Shown here: piece after piece, positions 20,701-32,780 of the stretch
Layout of the letters: the number at the start of each line of letters is the position of its first letter
How positions within the stretch are numbered: the first letter of the stretch is position 1
Origin: Lichenostomus cassidix
Lineage: Eukaryota; Chordata; Aves; Passeriformes; Meliphagidae
Reading direction: 5' to 3'
Assembly: GCA_008360975.2 (NCBI GenBank)
Contig: VLJF02000046.1
Coordinates: 744,001 to 808,000, forward strand
DNA: 64,000 nt
The notes under the pieces: model-generated
The model's input: only the letters and a program-made list of their open reading frames with translations
Databases searched by the model: none
Told to the model about the DNA's origin: nothing
Made by a program: the position numbers and the translations under genes

Positions 20701-21960
20701 CACATCCTCCTGGATCCCTGCAGGCACATGGATGAATGCAGGGGCAGGAACGTCACTTGGGACTCAGATCAACGTCAGAAATTAATTGGAAATTCTTCAT
20801 TGGGAGGAGGAGATATGTTGACTTTAGACCTCAAAAATCTCACCTGCTCTCTCCAATCTTTTCTTCTGGTGCCATCAAGGAACACTGAATAATCTTGGAG
20901 ATCTCAATAATTCCATTATTCTAATTCTCTCTGACCCACAGGCATCATCCACAGCTGAATGGTGATGGACTGGGGCAAAGACCATGGTTTTGGAGGCAAT
21001 GGGGTGGAAACCTCTCCAAAGAACACTCTTCCACCCACCCAACCCAACCCCACAGGTAACATGATGCTGACATGTAAATCCTTTTGTTTTGGCCCTGATT
21101 TTCTTCTAATCTATCTTCATCCCTTGAAAACAGCTGAAATTGGGGTCAAAATGAGCAAATTGATCAAAGTCGTGAAGCCCCACCATTTCGCTAGGACCTG
21201 TGGGGAATTTGGGGTCCTGAGGGATATTCATCCAAACTCCAAACATTCCCCTCTCCCACAAAAGCTCCTCCCAGTGACCCCCAGGATATTTGGATGAGCT
21301 CCTCCTCCCTGCTCACCTGCGATGCTCCCAATGCTCCTGGGGTGGGGGGGCTGTGGATACAGGAAGGACTGGAGCCATGAGCTTCCTCCTCTTCCTCTTC
21401 CTGCTGCTCCTCCAGCATCACTTGTCCTTCATCCCTGCACACATGGACCTTGGGGGGCTCTGGGAATGGGATATGGGGGAGATCCACACCTAGAATCCGT
21501 GGACACTCCTGTGGGATGGGAGTTCACAGCTGTAAGCCCCCAGCACCGAGTGGAGACCTGGGTTGGGGGGACCCACAGAGTGGTGTCCCAGCCCCATAGA
21601 GTCCCAGGGATCCCCATCCTAGCCCTACAGAGCCACAGAGTCCCATGGAGACCCATGGAGCCTCGTCCCAGCCACTTGGAGCCCTATGGATCACATTCCA
21701 GCCCTATGGATCACATTCCAGCCCCACAGATCCCCCATTCCCACAGACCCCCCTCCCCAGCCCCCACTCTCCCTGCTCTGGCTGTGCTGGACCCGCAGTG
21801 TCTCCAGATGAGGGTGGCTGAGCTGGGGACATTCACCCATATGGAACCAGGAATCCCAATGTTCCAGCTCAGCTCCTGCCCTGCTCGAAGGAAATCTTGT
21901 CCAGGTACCCCAGAACCATGAGTTAGGGGTGCCCCAGGCTGGGCTCTGACAGCTCCACAA
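20700..21960 (+). other. Zinc-finger 3' flank and short repeats, no supported gene
   Basis: AT-mixed DNA with no convincing exon. A 38-codon frame at 21379 begins with a Leu/Phe-rich signal-like stretch but arises from CTC/TTC repeats and has no recognisable mature part. From 21590 to 21735 there are CCATGGAGCC and ATCACATTCCAGCCC short repeats. Confidence 0.4.
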
Positions 21961-23110
21961 ACAGGAAATGCAGGCAGTGGGGAAGTGGGGGACACAGGGA
22001 TTTGGAGGTTCTGGGAAGTCCCAAAGCCAAGGAAAGAGGATGATTGGGACAGGCTGGATGGTTGGTGCAGGAGGTGCAGGGGGAAATGGTGCAGGATAAG
22101 GGGGTGCACAGGGGACACGGTGCTGGAGAAGGGGCTTTCAAGGGTGTCCCAGGGTGAAGGAAATGGGGGTGCAGGGACTTGGAGAGGGGGATGGGGGATC
22201 CAGGGGATCCCTGTGCCCAGGAAAGGGGGGTCCCAGTGTTCCCAGTGACACGGAAACGGGAGTCACAGGGTGGGGGGACCTGGAATAGCTGGGAAAGGGG
22301 GTTCAGGGAGTCCCCTGGTGTTCAAGAAAGGAAATCTGGGAGCTGTGAAATGCAGGAATGGAGTTCCAGGGGGTCCCAGAGTCAAGGAAAAGGGTCAGGG
22401 GGCTGGGAGAGGCAGGATGGCTGGGAAAGTGTTTGCAGGGTGGATAAGGGGGTGCAGCAAAGGGTCAGATCTCACTGCCAGGTAAAAGGGTGTAAGAGGT
22501 TCTTGATTCCCAAAAATTGGAATTCAGGGAGGTCCCAGGGTCAAGGAAATGGGGGTGCAGAAGCTTGGAGACGTAGGAGAGGGGATCAGGGGGATGCAAG
22601 GGGGTCCTGATGTCCAGGAATTGGGCGTAAGGTGGTCCCTGGGAACACCCCGAGGTCCCCTTTGGGACACCTCCTGGGACAACCCAGGACGCCCCTACAG
22701 GAGTGCCAGGAGTGGGGAACTTGGGAGACACAGAGATTTGGGAGTCTGGGTGGTCCCAGAGTCAAGAGAAGGAGAGAAGTGGGAGAGTTGCGAGAGCCAA
22801 GAAGGGGGTTCCAGGGTCCAGGAAAGGGGGGGAAAGATGGTGAGGTGACCTGGGATGGCCAGAAATGGGGGCCCAGGGGTATCCAGGATCAAGGAAAAGA
22901 GGGATCCAGGAGCTGGGAAAGGAGAGATGGCTGGGAAAGGGGGGGAGGGAGGTCCTGGAGTCAAGGAAAGGGGAGCTTGGGCGCTGGAAACCTGGGAATG
23001 GTGGGGAAGGTGCCCCCCAGCATGGAAAAGGGGATGCAGGGGCATCCTGATTATAACAGGGAAGAGAGGGAGGAAAAAAATGAGATGAGGATCCCAACTC
23101 CCAATTTCCA
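21960..23110 (+). repeat. G-rich, purine-biased imperfect repeat region
   Basis: Degenerate units of about 60-70 bp built from GGGGTCCCAGNGTCAAGGAAA, GGGATGGCTGGGAAAG and GGGGGTGCAGGG elements. Stops are rare in some frames (22632-23303 plus, 22695-23519 minus), but the translations are repetitive and unlike known proteins. Many GGGG runs could form quadruplexes on the plus strand. Confidence 0.65.
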
Positions 23111-23274
23111 GGGCCAGGAACTCAGGGAGGGGGCAGGGAAGTGCCCACAGGGAAACAGATCCCAAAGCAGATCTGCTGCTCAGGGACAGTGGAAACTGAG
23201 AACAGGGATTTGGGGAATGCAGAGCAGTGGGATGGGGGTCACCCTCCACCTTCTCACCATCCTGCACTTCCCAG

Positions 23275-24118
23275 AGCCCAGTCACTCCCAGTATAAGCCC
23301 TGACACCTCCAGTATGATCCCACTGGCACAGAACATCATCCCAACTGCCCCCAGCATAGCCCCAGTCACTCTGAGTATGATCCCAGTCTCCCACAGCAGG
23401 GTCCCAGTCACTCCCATTTTTTCCCAGTGTGCTCCCAGTTCTCCATCACTGGTCCCAGTCGCTCCCAGTTGGTCCCAGTCAACCCCAGTATGGCTACAGA
23501 CACTCCCAGCATATCCCATTTGCCTTCAGCATGCTCGTGGTCATTCCCAGTCACTCCCACTTCCTTCCAGTTGCTTTCAGCATGGTTCCAGTTGCTCATG
23601 GCCACTCCCAGTAAATCCCAGTATGATTCCAGTCACCCCCAATGTGATCCCAGTCTCCCCCAGCATGGGCCCAGCTGCTCCCACTGTGATCCCAATATGA
23701 TCCCCGTTGCCCCCAGCATGGTTTCAGTTGTTCCCTGTTCCTCCCAGTGAGATTCCAATTGCACCCAGTTGCCCCTGGAATAGTCCCAGTCTTTCCCTGT
23801 ATCATCCCAGTCCCTCCCAGCAGGATCCCAGTTCCACCCAGTTGGCCCCAGTGCAGACCCAGTCTTTCCCACTTGCTCTCAGTTGTCCCCAGCATGGTCT
23901 CAGCTGTTCCCAGTGTGGTTCCAGTCACCCCAGTATGGTTACAGACACTGCCAGTATATGCCAGTTGCCCTCAGCATGCCTGTAGTCATTCCCAGGCACT
24001 CCCAGTTGCCCCAGTACGGTTCCAGTTTGCCCCAGTATGGTTCCAGTTGCCCCCAGTACAATCCCAGTCACTGTCACTATGATCCCAGTACAGCCCAGTC
24101 CCTCCCAGTGCTGCCACT
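23275..24118 (+). repeat. CCCAGT-based minisatellite, ~840 bp
   Basis: Roughly fifty CCCAGT or TCCCAGTNNC elements spaced 13-17 bp, alternating CCCAGTATGATC, CCCAGTCACT and CCCAGTTGCC. Partial higher-order copies of about 450 bp are visible (a block containing TACAGACACTCCCAGCATAT near 23496 and TACAGACACTGCCAGTATAT near 23940). Confidence 0.85.
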
Positions 24119-24537
24119 GCTGGGATCTGGATTCTCTCCCAAAGCAGAGAATAAGGGGAGAAGGGACCCCAGGACCCCCAACGACCCCAGCATCCCTAAC
24201 TGGGGAGACCAAAGAGGATGGAACTTCTGGGATTCCCAGGACTCCTGGCAGCCTGTGGAGTGCCAGGTCCACGTAGAGGGAGGGACCTCCAATACATGCA
24301 AACCCCCAGCAGCTTGGGCAAGGAGGAACCCCAGAACCCCAAAGTGGAGAGACCAGAGAGGGGGAGCTCCTGTGAGGCTTTTTGGGGCTGAATGTTGGTG
24401 TTTTGGAAGTTTCTATGGACTCCAGATGCACAGTGACTTCTAGAGATGGATTTTGGCAGGAGGAACCCCCAACCCCACATACTCAAACCTTGTTTTTCTC
24501 CCCAAAACAGGATTTCTCACTCCTGATCCTTTGCTAG

Positions 24538-25300
24538 ATGGAGAAGGAAGCTGCGAGGAAGAGGATGATGCCCTGGGACACCCAAGCAGGTGAGGAGGAA
24601 GCCACTGCCCCTTTCCCTCTCTCTTCTCCTCTATGGTCCAGCTCAGCATCGCCCCTGGATACAGGACAGCCCTGCTGCCAATGCTGTCCTGCTGGGGATG
24701 GACTGGGGAGAACTCCTTTCCCTTCCTTCTGTCCTTCCTTCCTTCCTTCCTTCCTTCCTTCCTTCCTTCCTTCCTTCCTTTTCCCTTCTCCTTTTTACTT
24801 TCTCCCCTTTTTCATGCTGCTTCCTTTCTTCCTCCCCCAGAAAACAAATTTAGGACTGAGACCAGGGAGGACAAATCTCTCCAGCAGAACCTCCTGGAAG
24901 AGGAAAAGCCATGGAGATCCCCCCTGAGGAGAAGCTCCAAACCTGTGCCGAGAAGGTGGCTGGAGCTTCTGCTGGAGCTCCAGCCTGATCCACCACCAGA
25001 TGATCCACACAGGGGAACAGACCTACAAGTGCCTGGAATGTGGGAAGAGCTTCAGTTATGGCTCCAACCTGTTCTGGCACAGGAGGATCCACACTGGGGA
25101 GAGGCCCTACGAGTGTCCTGAGTGTGGGAGGAGCTTCTCCATGAGGTCTCACTTGACCAAAGATCAAAGGAGCCACTGGTAAGGGAAGCCCAGAGAGTGC
25201 CTTGACTGCAGGAGGAGCTTTGTCCACTGCACCAACTTCATCCCCCATCAGAGGACCTACGTTGGGAAGAGCCCTGGTGACCCACATTGCTGGTGATCCA
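24538..25300 (+). pseudogene. C2H2 zinc-finger gene with internal deletion
   Basis: Exon 1 (24538-24589) encodes MEKEAARKRMMPWDTQA and ends at a GTGAGG donor. Exon 2 starts at 24841 after CTCCCCCAG, and phase 1 continues into a TETREDKSLQQNL-type segment typical of avian C2H2 genes. The frame is then lost near 24950, where the linker region and first fingers are deleted. From about 24969 in another frame come the end of one finger ([13 protein letters not shown]), a complete finger ([17 protein letters not shown]) and a second ([19 protein letters not shown]) before a stop at 25180. A decayed finger follows the stop. An intact gene would be a nuclear DNA-binding repressor or regulator; this copy is probably dead, though the two fingers could be spared by alternative splicing. 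Confidence 0.8.
24731..24779 (+). repeat. (CCTT)n microsatellite in zinc-finger intron
   Basis: About twelve uninterrupted CCTT units between the two coding exons of the zinc-finger pseudogene, within a longer pyrimidine tract leading to the splice acceptor. Confidence 0.95.
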
Positions 25301-25407
25301 CGTTGGGAGGACATTTGGAAGGTTATCTCTATTCTGGTTTCCCATAGTGTGTGTTGCATTCACTTCAATCCAGGGTCACTGTACTGCTCAAGGACAGGAC
25401 TGGAGGG

Positions 25408-25580
25408 AAGGGTTAGAGCTGAGTCAGGGCAGGTTTAGGCTGGAGCTCAGTCAGGGCAGGTTTAGGTTGGAGCTGAGTCAGGGCAGGTTTATGTTGGGGC
25501 TCAGCCAGGGCAGGTTTAGGTTGGAGCTCAGTCAGGGCAGGTTTAGGCTGGAGCTCACTCAGGGCAGGTTTAGGTTGGAT
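25408..25580 (+). repeat. 27-bp tandem repeat, about six copies
   Basis: Unit GAGCTSAGTCAGGGCAGG followed by TTTAGGYTG. Because 27 is divisible by three, the plus frame reads ELSQGRFRL repeated. It lies in the 3' flank of the zinc-finger pseudogene and is not itself a gene. Confidence 0.95.
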
Positions 25581-25899
25581 CTCAGGAAAGGTTTCCCCAG
25601 AGGCTGCTCGGGCACTGACCAGGCTCCCCAGGGAAGAGCTCACAGCTCCAAGGCTCTCTGAGCTCCAGGAGTGTTTGGTCACTGCTCCCAGGCCCAGGCT
25701 GGCATTTTGGTGTGTCCTGGGCAGGACCAGGAGTTGGACTTGGTGATCCTGGTGGTTCCTCCCAGCTCAGACAATTCTGTGGTTCTGTGATCCCATGACC
25801 CTCGGAATGGGATGGCAAATGGTTGCCATGGAAATGGGCTGTGGCTCCAGGCCTGAGCTGGTGTCCATGGCAACCAGCCCTGGTATTGGGTCTCCATGG

Positions 25900-26105
25900 A
25901 GCTGCCAAGGTACTGACCATAGCAACAGGTCCTGGTGATGGTTGCCATGGAAACTGATCATAGCAATGGCTCCTGGTGATGGTTGCCATGGAAACTGACC
26001 ATAGCAACAGGTCCTGGTCATGGTTGCCATGGAAACTGATCATAGCAATGGGTCCTGGTGATGGTTGCCATGGAAACTGACCATAGCAATGGATCCTGGT
26101 GCTAA
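25900..26105 (+). repeat. 41-bp tandem repeat, about five copies
   Basis: Unit contains GGTTGCCATGGAAACTGA and CATAGCAACAGGTCCTGG. GTTGCCATGGAAAC and its relatives are near-perfect matches to the RFX/X-box palindrome (GTTGCCATGGYAAC-like), so the array carries several candidate X-box sites. Confidence 0.9.
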
Positions 26106-26114
26106 GGAGCCAGT

Positions 26115-26412
26115 TTGTCACAGGCACTCAGAGGGGTTCCATGGGGACATTCCAAGAGTCTCTAGGCTGCTCAAGAGCTGGAATGTCACAGGCAGAGACA
26201 AGGGTTCCATGGAGACCTCCCAGGGGTTTCTGAGGATGACAATGAGCCGTGTGGTCACAGGCAGTCACAGATATTCCACCGTGACATCCCAGGGGACTTT
26301 GGGCTGCTCAGGCCCTGATCTGTCACAGGCACTCACAGGAGCTCCACAGTGACATCCCAGGAGTCCCCAGGCTGTCAGAGAGCCAGCATGTCACAGACAC
26401 TCACAGGGGTTC
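26115..26412 (+). repeat. ~68-bp minisatellite, about 4.5 copies
   Basis: Units start GTCACAGGCACTCACAGG and include TTCCATGGGGACAT-like and CAGGCTGCTCA-like segments, at about 26118, 26187, 26253, 26321 and 26389. The last unit is cut by the LTR-like block at 26413. Confidence 0.85.
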
Positions 26413-26977
26413 CTGTCATGGGCAGAGTGGGAGCTTCAGGCGAAGTTTATTAGAGGAGCTCCCCGTGGGAGCAGAAAGGACTCCCAACACCCACCATAGA
26501 CCCTGAAACCCCTCCAGAACCTACAAGCTACCTAAACTCCTTCTGATAGAGAAGGATCCAATCCCAGCCCCAGACCTTGTCAAGGGTTTATGTGTACAGC
26601 ATTATTCAGGTGTACTTGAACCTTCATACAATTTTTCCCTCAGAATATACAATGGAAAACCAGATACATTTATATAAATTTAGATATGATTATGATCATG
26701 ATTAGACAGAATTATCTTAATAAGAATTATTTACAATATAGGATCTATAACAGTTATTATAATAGAGCACTCTAGGTAGCAATTTTGAAGCAACTGTACT
26801 AAAACAAAACCAATTATTAAGTAGAGATTGATGTCACTCCCCCAGGCCAATGGCAAATCTCAGCTTTGAGCAGTGATCTTGAGGGGTGTCCCCACTGCTG
26901 GGAGGAATTTCCACACCTCTCCAAGAAGGGAAATATCAGGAGGTGCTGCTGTTAAAATTTGGGATGAGGCTTTTACA
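26413..26977 (-). mobile_element. Possible solo LTR
   Basis: The block begins TGTCATGG and ends CTTTTACA, with AAGTTTATTAG near the left end (an AATAAA signal on minus) and an AT-rich middle. Base composition differs sharply from both neighbours. No target-site duplication was seen, so the ends are uncertain. Confidence 0.4.
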
Positions 26978-26979
26978 AC

Positions 26980-28440
26980 CTGAAGTGCTGCCCTGCCAGT
27001 CAGATGTGCCCAGGCTGTGCCAGCTCAGCAGCTCCAGAGAAGTTCTCAGTGGTGTCACTTGGTAATTCCTTTCTCTGGGGATTTTTCCAGCTCTGCCCCA
27101 TCTTCAGCTCCCTCTCAGGATGCTGAACTTTGGGATGGAGGAGTCAGGCTGCTTTCAGCATTATTCACCCCAAAAGCAGTGTAACCTCCCTTCTGCAATT
27201 ACCCCTGGGGGATTGCAAACAGGGCTTGTTGGAGTTGTTGGAGCTCATTGCAGGCAGAGCCTCCTGCTCCAGCAGGAACTGCCTTTCCTGTGCCAGGACC
27301 AGGGCAGATCCCACTGGAGGAAAAGCCCCAGGCCAGCAGCAACCCAGTGAAGGCCTTGGGCACAAGTGCAGAGTGACGTGGTGGGAGCTGTGCCAGGCAA
27401 AGTGGGACATGAGACACCAAAGGCACCTGGGCAGCAGCAGCTCCTGCAGGCCATGGCCAGAAGCCTCCCTTGCCAACCCAGCCTGGTGGCCACAACTGCA
27501 GAGCTGCTGCTTCAGGGGGGATTTCTGGCTGGGCTCTGCTCCACCCCAGAGTGTGACCTCAGCACTGACTGTCACAGCCCTTGTGCCTGAGCCCTGCAAA
27601 GCCTCAAGGTCACCTGAGCCACCCTGGCTCTGTCAGCCCTGGGGCAGGGCAGAGAGCAAGGCCAAGAAGGGTTTGGGTTTGGCTGCTGAATGTGAGCTCC
27701 AGCAGAGACGAGGAGTCAAGGGAGTGCATGAAGAGTGATGGGCAAAAGACAACATAAATTGGGATGTTGAATATGAGGTCACTGCTGTGACAGGAGCCTG
27801 ATTGACAAATGATTGGCCTCAGGAGCTTGGGGACAAAATGTTCCTCACAAAACTGCTCATCCGAGCAGAGACAAGACAGGGGCAGAGGAAAGGGGAGAGC
27901 CAGGCCAGGGGACATGGCTGCAATGGTGATGGCTGTGAGGTCACTGCCACTGCAGCAGCCTGCTTGGCCCTCAGCAGACATTCTGGCCAGAACTACTGTG
28001 AGCTCACCCAGCACATCAGAGACACCAAACAACAGGAATTCCATCTTTGGGGAGGGGAGGGAATTCAGTATGTCAGGTTGTGCAAAGATGCTGATCCTGG
28101 ACAATTTCTGGGATGAGGAATCCACTAATCTGAAAAACAATTGCAGTTTTGTGCCACTTTCATCATAAAATATTTCTTCCTGGTAACAAATCTAAATCCA
28201 CTCTTGTTCAATGTAAACATATTTGACCTTGTTTTGTCACTGCAAGCTTTGGGAGAAAATAACACTCTGTTTTACTTGGACTTTAACCACTCTGTTTCCT
28301 TTTTCACAGATCCTGGGGACAACTGAAAAATCTCCCAAAATGGTGTTTGGAGGCCTCATCCCACAACCAGCAGGTAGAGGCTGAGGGCCCAGGGCTCAGG
28401 GGTGTGGAGACTGAGGACAGAAAAGGAGTAGCCTGGGAGG
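26980..28440 (+). other. Unclassified spacer, no supported gene
   Basis: Mixed GC DNA with frames open on both strands at 27130-27738 (plus) and 27165-27599 (minus). Neither carries a domain or an upstream signal. The stretch 28140-28330 is AT-rich. From 28440 rightwards the sequence becomes the inverted partner of 10312-11090. Confidence 0.4.
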
Positions 28441-29388
28441 GCTTGAAGGGTGGATTGAGAGATGTGGAGCTTTTCTTCATACTGGAAATGAGCATGAGGA
28501 AGAAATAATGGCATCAAGGGCAGCTGGGGAGGTTCAGACTTGAAACAAGGAAAAAGGAATTTCCCTCCCACCATAGTGCTGTTGTGCAACACATCCCCCA
28601 GAAGGAGTCTGGGTCAGCCCAAGGCTCTGTGTGCCAAGGCAGAGGCAGGCAGGACGCAGAGCTGTCAGCAAAGGAAGGGCCAGCGAGGTGGGGCAGCCAG
28701 GGGATGACGACAGCCTGCAGGGACAGAGGCACAGGGCATGGACAGCGTAGGACAGCCTGGGCTGGAGAGGGCAGAGGGATGTGCAGGAGCTGCAAGGCCC
28801 TGACAGAGCCAACTTGTGCAGCACTTTGGCCATGGCTGCTGTCCCTGGCCCTGAGGCCATGAGGAGGACACAAGTGACCCTTGCAGCCCTGGGCCCTCAT
28901 TGCCTCCTTGTCCCTGCCCAGCAGCCTGGCAGGGGCTGCCCCATGGTGCTGCCCTTGGCATTGCACATCCCCACATGCCAGTGCCCCGGGAAGAGCCCTG
29001 AGCACTGAGGGAGGGACAGGATCTGCCTTGCAAGGGGCTGGGGCTCAGGCCTTGGCCCTTTGCATTCCTGAAACACATCCAGGTTTGCTCAGCATCAGAG
29101 ACAACTTTGCCTGCTTTGTCCCCAGTTGTCATCAGTGTCAGCCTCCAGTGTTCTGCTCTACCTGGAACCTGGGGACAGATTCCCACTTGTGTCCCTTAGT
29201 GAGATCCATTAAAACTTCAAGAAACGAAGATTTACTGTGATTTTGAATTCTTTAGAGATTTCTTCAACTCCCTCTCAGGGACTGATGTTCAGGGACTCCA
29301 CACCCAACCCACAGGAGAAGTCTTTGTGCTGTTGCTGTGCTGCTGAGCTGGGCTGGGCTCCCAGCAGCTCCTGTGCACAGCCCAGCAC

Positions 29389-29690
29389 GGCCAGGGATTT
29401 GGTGTGGTTGTGACCCCAGGGCAGGACGCTGCCCTTGGCCTTGCTGAACCTCATCCAATTGTCCTGGGCCCATGGCTGCAGCCTGTCCAGATCCCTCTGC
29501 AGAGCTTCCTGCCCTCCAGCACAGCCACACTCCCACCCAGCTTGGGGTCACCTGGCAACTGACTGAGGGTGCCCTCGGTGCCTCATCCAGATCAGCAATA
29601 AAGAGATTTAACTGAAGTGGCCCCAATCCTGAGCCCTGGGGACACCCCTGGATGTGACCCCATTGCCCAGCACTCCTTGGGCTGGACTTC
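29389..29690 (-). mobile_element. CR1 ORF2 fragment inside tandem unit 1
   Basis: On minus it encodes LFIADLDE, a [16 protein letters not shown] stretch and related reverse-transcriptase residues downstream of the catalytic box, broken by frameshifts. Sister copies lie at about 18727-19012, 36062-36366 and 42738-43043 (minus) and a plus-strand one at 54983-55310. The flanking breakpoints are shared, so these are copies by duplication and not separate insertions. Confidence 0.8.
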
Positions 29691-30476
29691 TGTCTTTTAT
29701 GGAGCTCTGCATTCCCTTGCTACTGTTTGCTGACAATGAATGAACATCCCTCTGTGTCTCAGGCAGCTCCTTCTCCAAGGAAAGCAGCTGGGAGTTTGTG
29801 CCAAGGAGCTGAAAGCTGCAGGTGCAGCCTGGAGTGGAGGAAGCTGAGATTTGCACAAGGCTGCTCTGATTCCCAGGGGTTGGATGAGGGAAATGGTGGG
29901 GTGGGGGTTAGGGACAGACTCTGATTGATTAACAGCCATAAAGTGTCTTGATGTTCACATCTATTCAGACTGCATTAGGAGATGCTGGGGATCAATATCA
30001 ATTGGAGATTGCTGATAAAAATGTATGAACAGGAAAAGAAAACTAAACAGGACCAAGAGTCTGTCTTCATTGTTCTTAAAAATAGTGTATTTCTTTGAAT
30101 ACACTTCTGGAGTTGGTCTAATTAACCACAAAACAATTGAAGACATAAATGATTCCCAGAGGATTGTCTTCTTAGGATGTTTTCAAATGTTAAGGAGCCT
30201 GAGCTGAAGAGCTGAAGACAGAACAAGCCTCTGGAGAAGTAAAATTCCTGAGGGAGCCTCCAAGTTGCTGAGGATGCATCCTCATCAGAGCAGGAATGAA
30301 CAGCAATGGGCACAGCTTTCTGTCTGCCCCAGCTTTGGGATGAGCCCTGGGCCTGGAGCAGGAACAGCTCCTGATGGCCACAAGGCCAGGGCTGCTGTGC
30401 TGATCTGGGGAGATGGGATGGCAGGAGGGGCTGCAGAGCTCTCAGCATCTCCTGGACAGGAGAGCAGGGCACACAG

Positions 30477-30970
30477 TGCTGCCTTTCAGTTGGTCTTAGA
30501 ATTATGAGGGAGACATGATTAAAGGGATGAAATGGTTTTACCTCTGTATTTTAATAGGAACCTAGGTGCACAGCTCTTCCAAGGTGGAACCTGCTGAGAT
30601 GCACACACCGTATAATGTGTATAAAATTTTCATAGACTTTTCAAATTAGCATATCATTCCAGAATTCCCCAACAGGAAAATTAACAAAAGAAGTAATATC
30701 CCCCTATTCTAAAGAAACCCACCAGCATGAGGCTAGAGCCCCGTTTACAAAATATGTTCTGGAGAGATTTTGATAGCATAGGGCTCTCTGGCCTTTTACT
30801 ATAAATATTTAGGCTTTCTATCTTGCAGAACCTTAAATCTGAGGAAGAATATCAGACTCCAAAAATTACAAGTATATAGGTTAAGGGGATAGAGGATACA
30901 GAAGGTATGGAAGAGGTATAAAAATGTATAAAAGCGTATATAAAAAATAAAAGGCAAAAATCATCAGGCA
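30477..30970 (-). mobile_element. Solo LTR in unit 1, ~494 bp
   Basis: AT-rich block with TG at 30477 and CA at 30970. On minus it starts TGCCTGATGA, has TATA-like runs early and ATTAAA near its 3' end. It is absent from the paralogue at 19798, which gives an empty-site comparison. Clean target-site duplications are not visible. Confidence 0.7.
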
Positions 30971-32780
30971 TCAAGAGGGAGCCTCCTTTTCCTTTGGCCA
31001 AGCACGTTCCCCCATGGCTGGGGCTGAGTCCTCTGGCAGCTCCAGCTGCTGCTGTGCCCTTCAGAGGGGCTGAGGCCGTGGGGCCACTGCCCAGAGCAGC
31101 CTGGCCTGAGCAGGGCTGTGGGGCCAGAGGTGGCTCGGCTATGCTGGGGAGAGGCTCTTGGTGCTGCAGAGAGCTCAGGGCAGCTGGCAGAGCTTGGAGG
31201 GAGCTGGGCTGGGCTGAGAGAAGCTGCCAGAGAAACCATCAGTGTCCATCTCAGCCTGTGTGAGCGTGCAGGGGCAGGACTGAGCCCAGGGCTTGTGGGG
31301 CAGAGCCAGGGCCTGGGGAAGGCATGGAAAAGAGGCAAGTGGCTGAGAGAGGAGGCTGCTCTGTGCCCTTGGTGGCACAGACAGGGCAGGGAGGGAGCCC
31401 AGGACATTTGTCAGTCCCAGCCTCTGTCCCCAGCCGTTGCCAGCCCTGGCTGCTCAGCCCAGGTTTGCGGGTGAGTTTGGCTGTGCCCCAGCTCCATCCT
31501 GCTGCAGGGCTCAGGGCCTGTTCCCGGCAATGGCCAGCCCTGCCCGGCCTCTCTGCTGGCCCCGAGCCCGGCAGAGCCTGGGGCAGGGCTGGCTGGGAAG
31601 GCCCACAGGTGCCACGGGCTGTGCAGCAGCTTGGAGAGGCTGCCCAGCAGGGAGGCCATGGGGGCACAGAGCCCCAGGGGCTGCTGTTGGCACCACGGCA
31701 CAGGGGCTGTTCCCACCCGGAGTGCTCCTGGCCTGGGCTGGGCTGCACAGGGGGCTGTGGCACCATGGCTGGGGCAGCAGGGCACAAAGGGCACACGGAG
31801 CTGCTGCCGGAGGTGACAGCAAGGCCAGCAGCAGACAGGGAATTGCTGGGCATTGCCTGTGCTGGGCAGGGCTGAGTGTGGGAAAGGCAGAGCTCAGCTG
31901 GCCTTGGTGGCTGCAGGAAAAGTGCAGAGCCAAAAGAGCCTCCATGGCTGTGCTGGAGACCAAGGCTGGAGGAGGGAAATGCAGAGCTGCTGGGGGATGG
32001 GGATTGAATTCCAGCAGACACCGATGTGGGGCTGAGGGACTCAAGGGCTCCTTGGCCTGAGTCTGTCCTGGGAAGGTCTCTCAGTCCTCTGTGCTCAGGA
32101 AAGCTCCAAGGGAATTCCCGCGGGGCTCGGCCCTGCCCGGCACGGCTGATGTCCCCCGAGCTCCACACTGCTCCGGACTGGTGCTGCCAGAGCCGCTCGG
32201 GGTGAGGCTGTTTTGGGGACACCCAGGGCACAGCAAGGCTGCTTTGGGGACACCCAGGGCACAGCAAGGCTGCTTTGGGGCTGTGGACACTGCCCGGCAC
32301 TGGGTATGGGGCAAGTGGGGATAGCTGGGGCTGTACTGGTGGCACTGGTGGTGCTGGGAGCACCCGAGGCTGCAGGGTGAGGGGCTGTGGGGTGAGCAGA
32401 GGATGGGAATGGGGTAGATGGGAATGGGGTAGATGGAAATGGGGTAGATGGGGGGGTAAGGTGGAGTGGGACCCCTTAAACCGAGTAGGAGGTGAGTGGG
32501 ATGCTGCAAAAATCACTGTTTAACAAATACATTAAAAGCCACTGTGAATCAAGAGGGACGGTGGGTTACAAACAGAAAAAAAAGATTATTGTTTCACCTT
32601 CTGTAACGAAGAAGATGTTACCAGATGAAAAATCGTCTGCACCTGGGGAGCTCACACATTGCTTGTTCTACAGAAACCACTGGCCCATGGATCTGCACAA
32701 TGCCCATTGTGTAAGAAGGAGAACTGGAAAGCGACCAGCTCCAATTGTGGCAATTTTTAGCAATTCACCAGGCAGTCAGG

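Noticed and set aside
21379..21493. Short frame with a Leu/Phe-rich signal-like start
   Set aside because: Created by a CTC/TTC-rich stretch; no mature domain, splice partner or duplicate.
25408..25580. Nine-residue repeat protein (ELSQGRFRL)
   Set aside because: A 27-bp tandem repeat gives an open frame by arithmetic; no start context or domain, and it lies in a pseudogene 3' flank.
31251..32516. 421-codon minus-strand frame kept in unit 2 (37927-39192)
   Set aside because: Pro/Ser-rich, no domain, overlaps plus-strand frames of similar openness. Unit 3 keeps only part of it in a shifted context. Its conservation is explained by the recent duplication.
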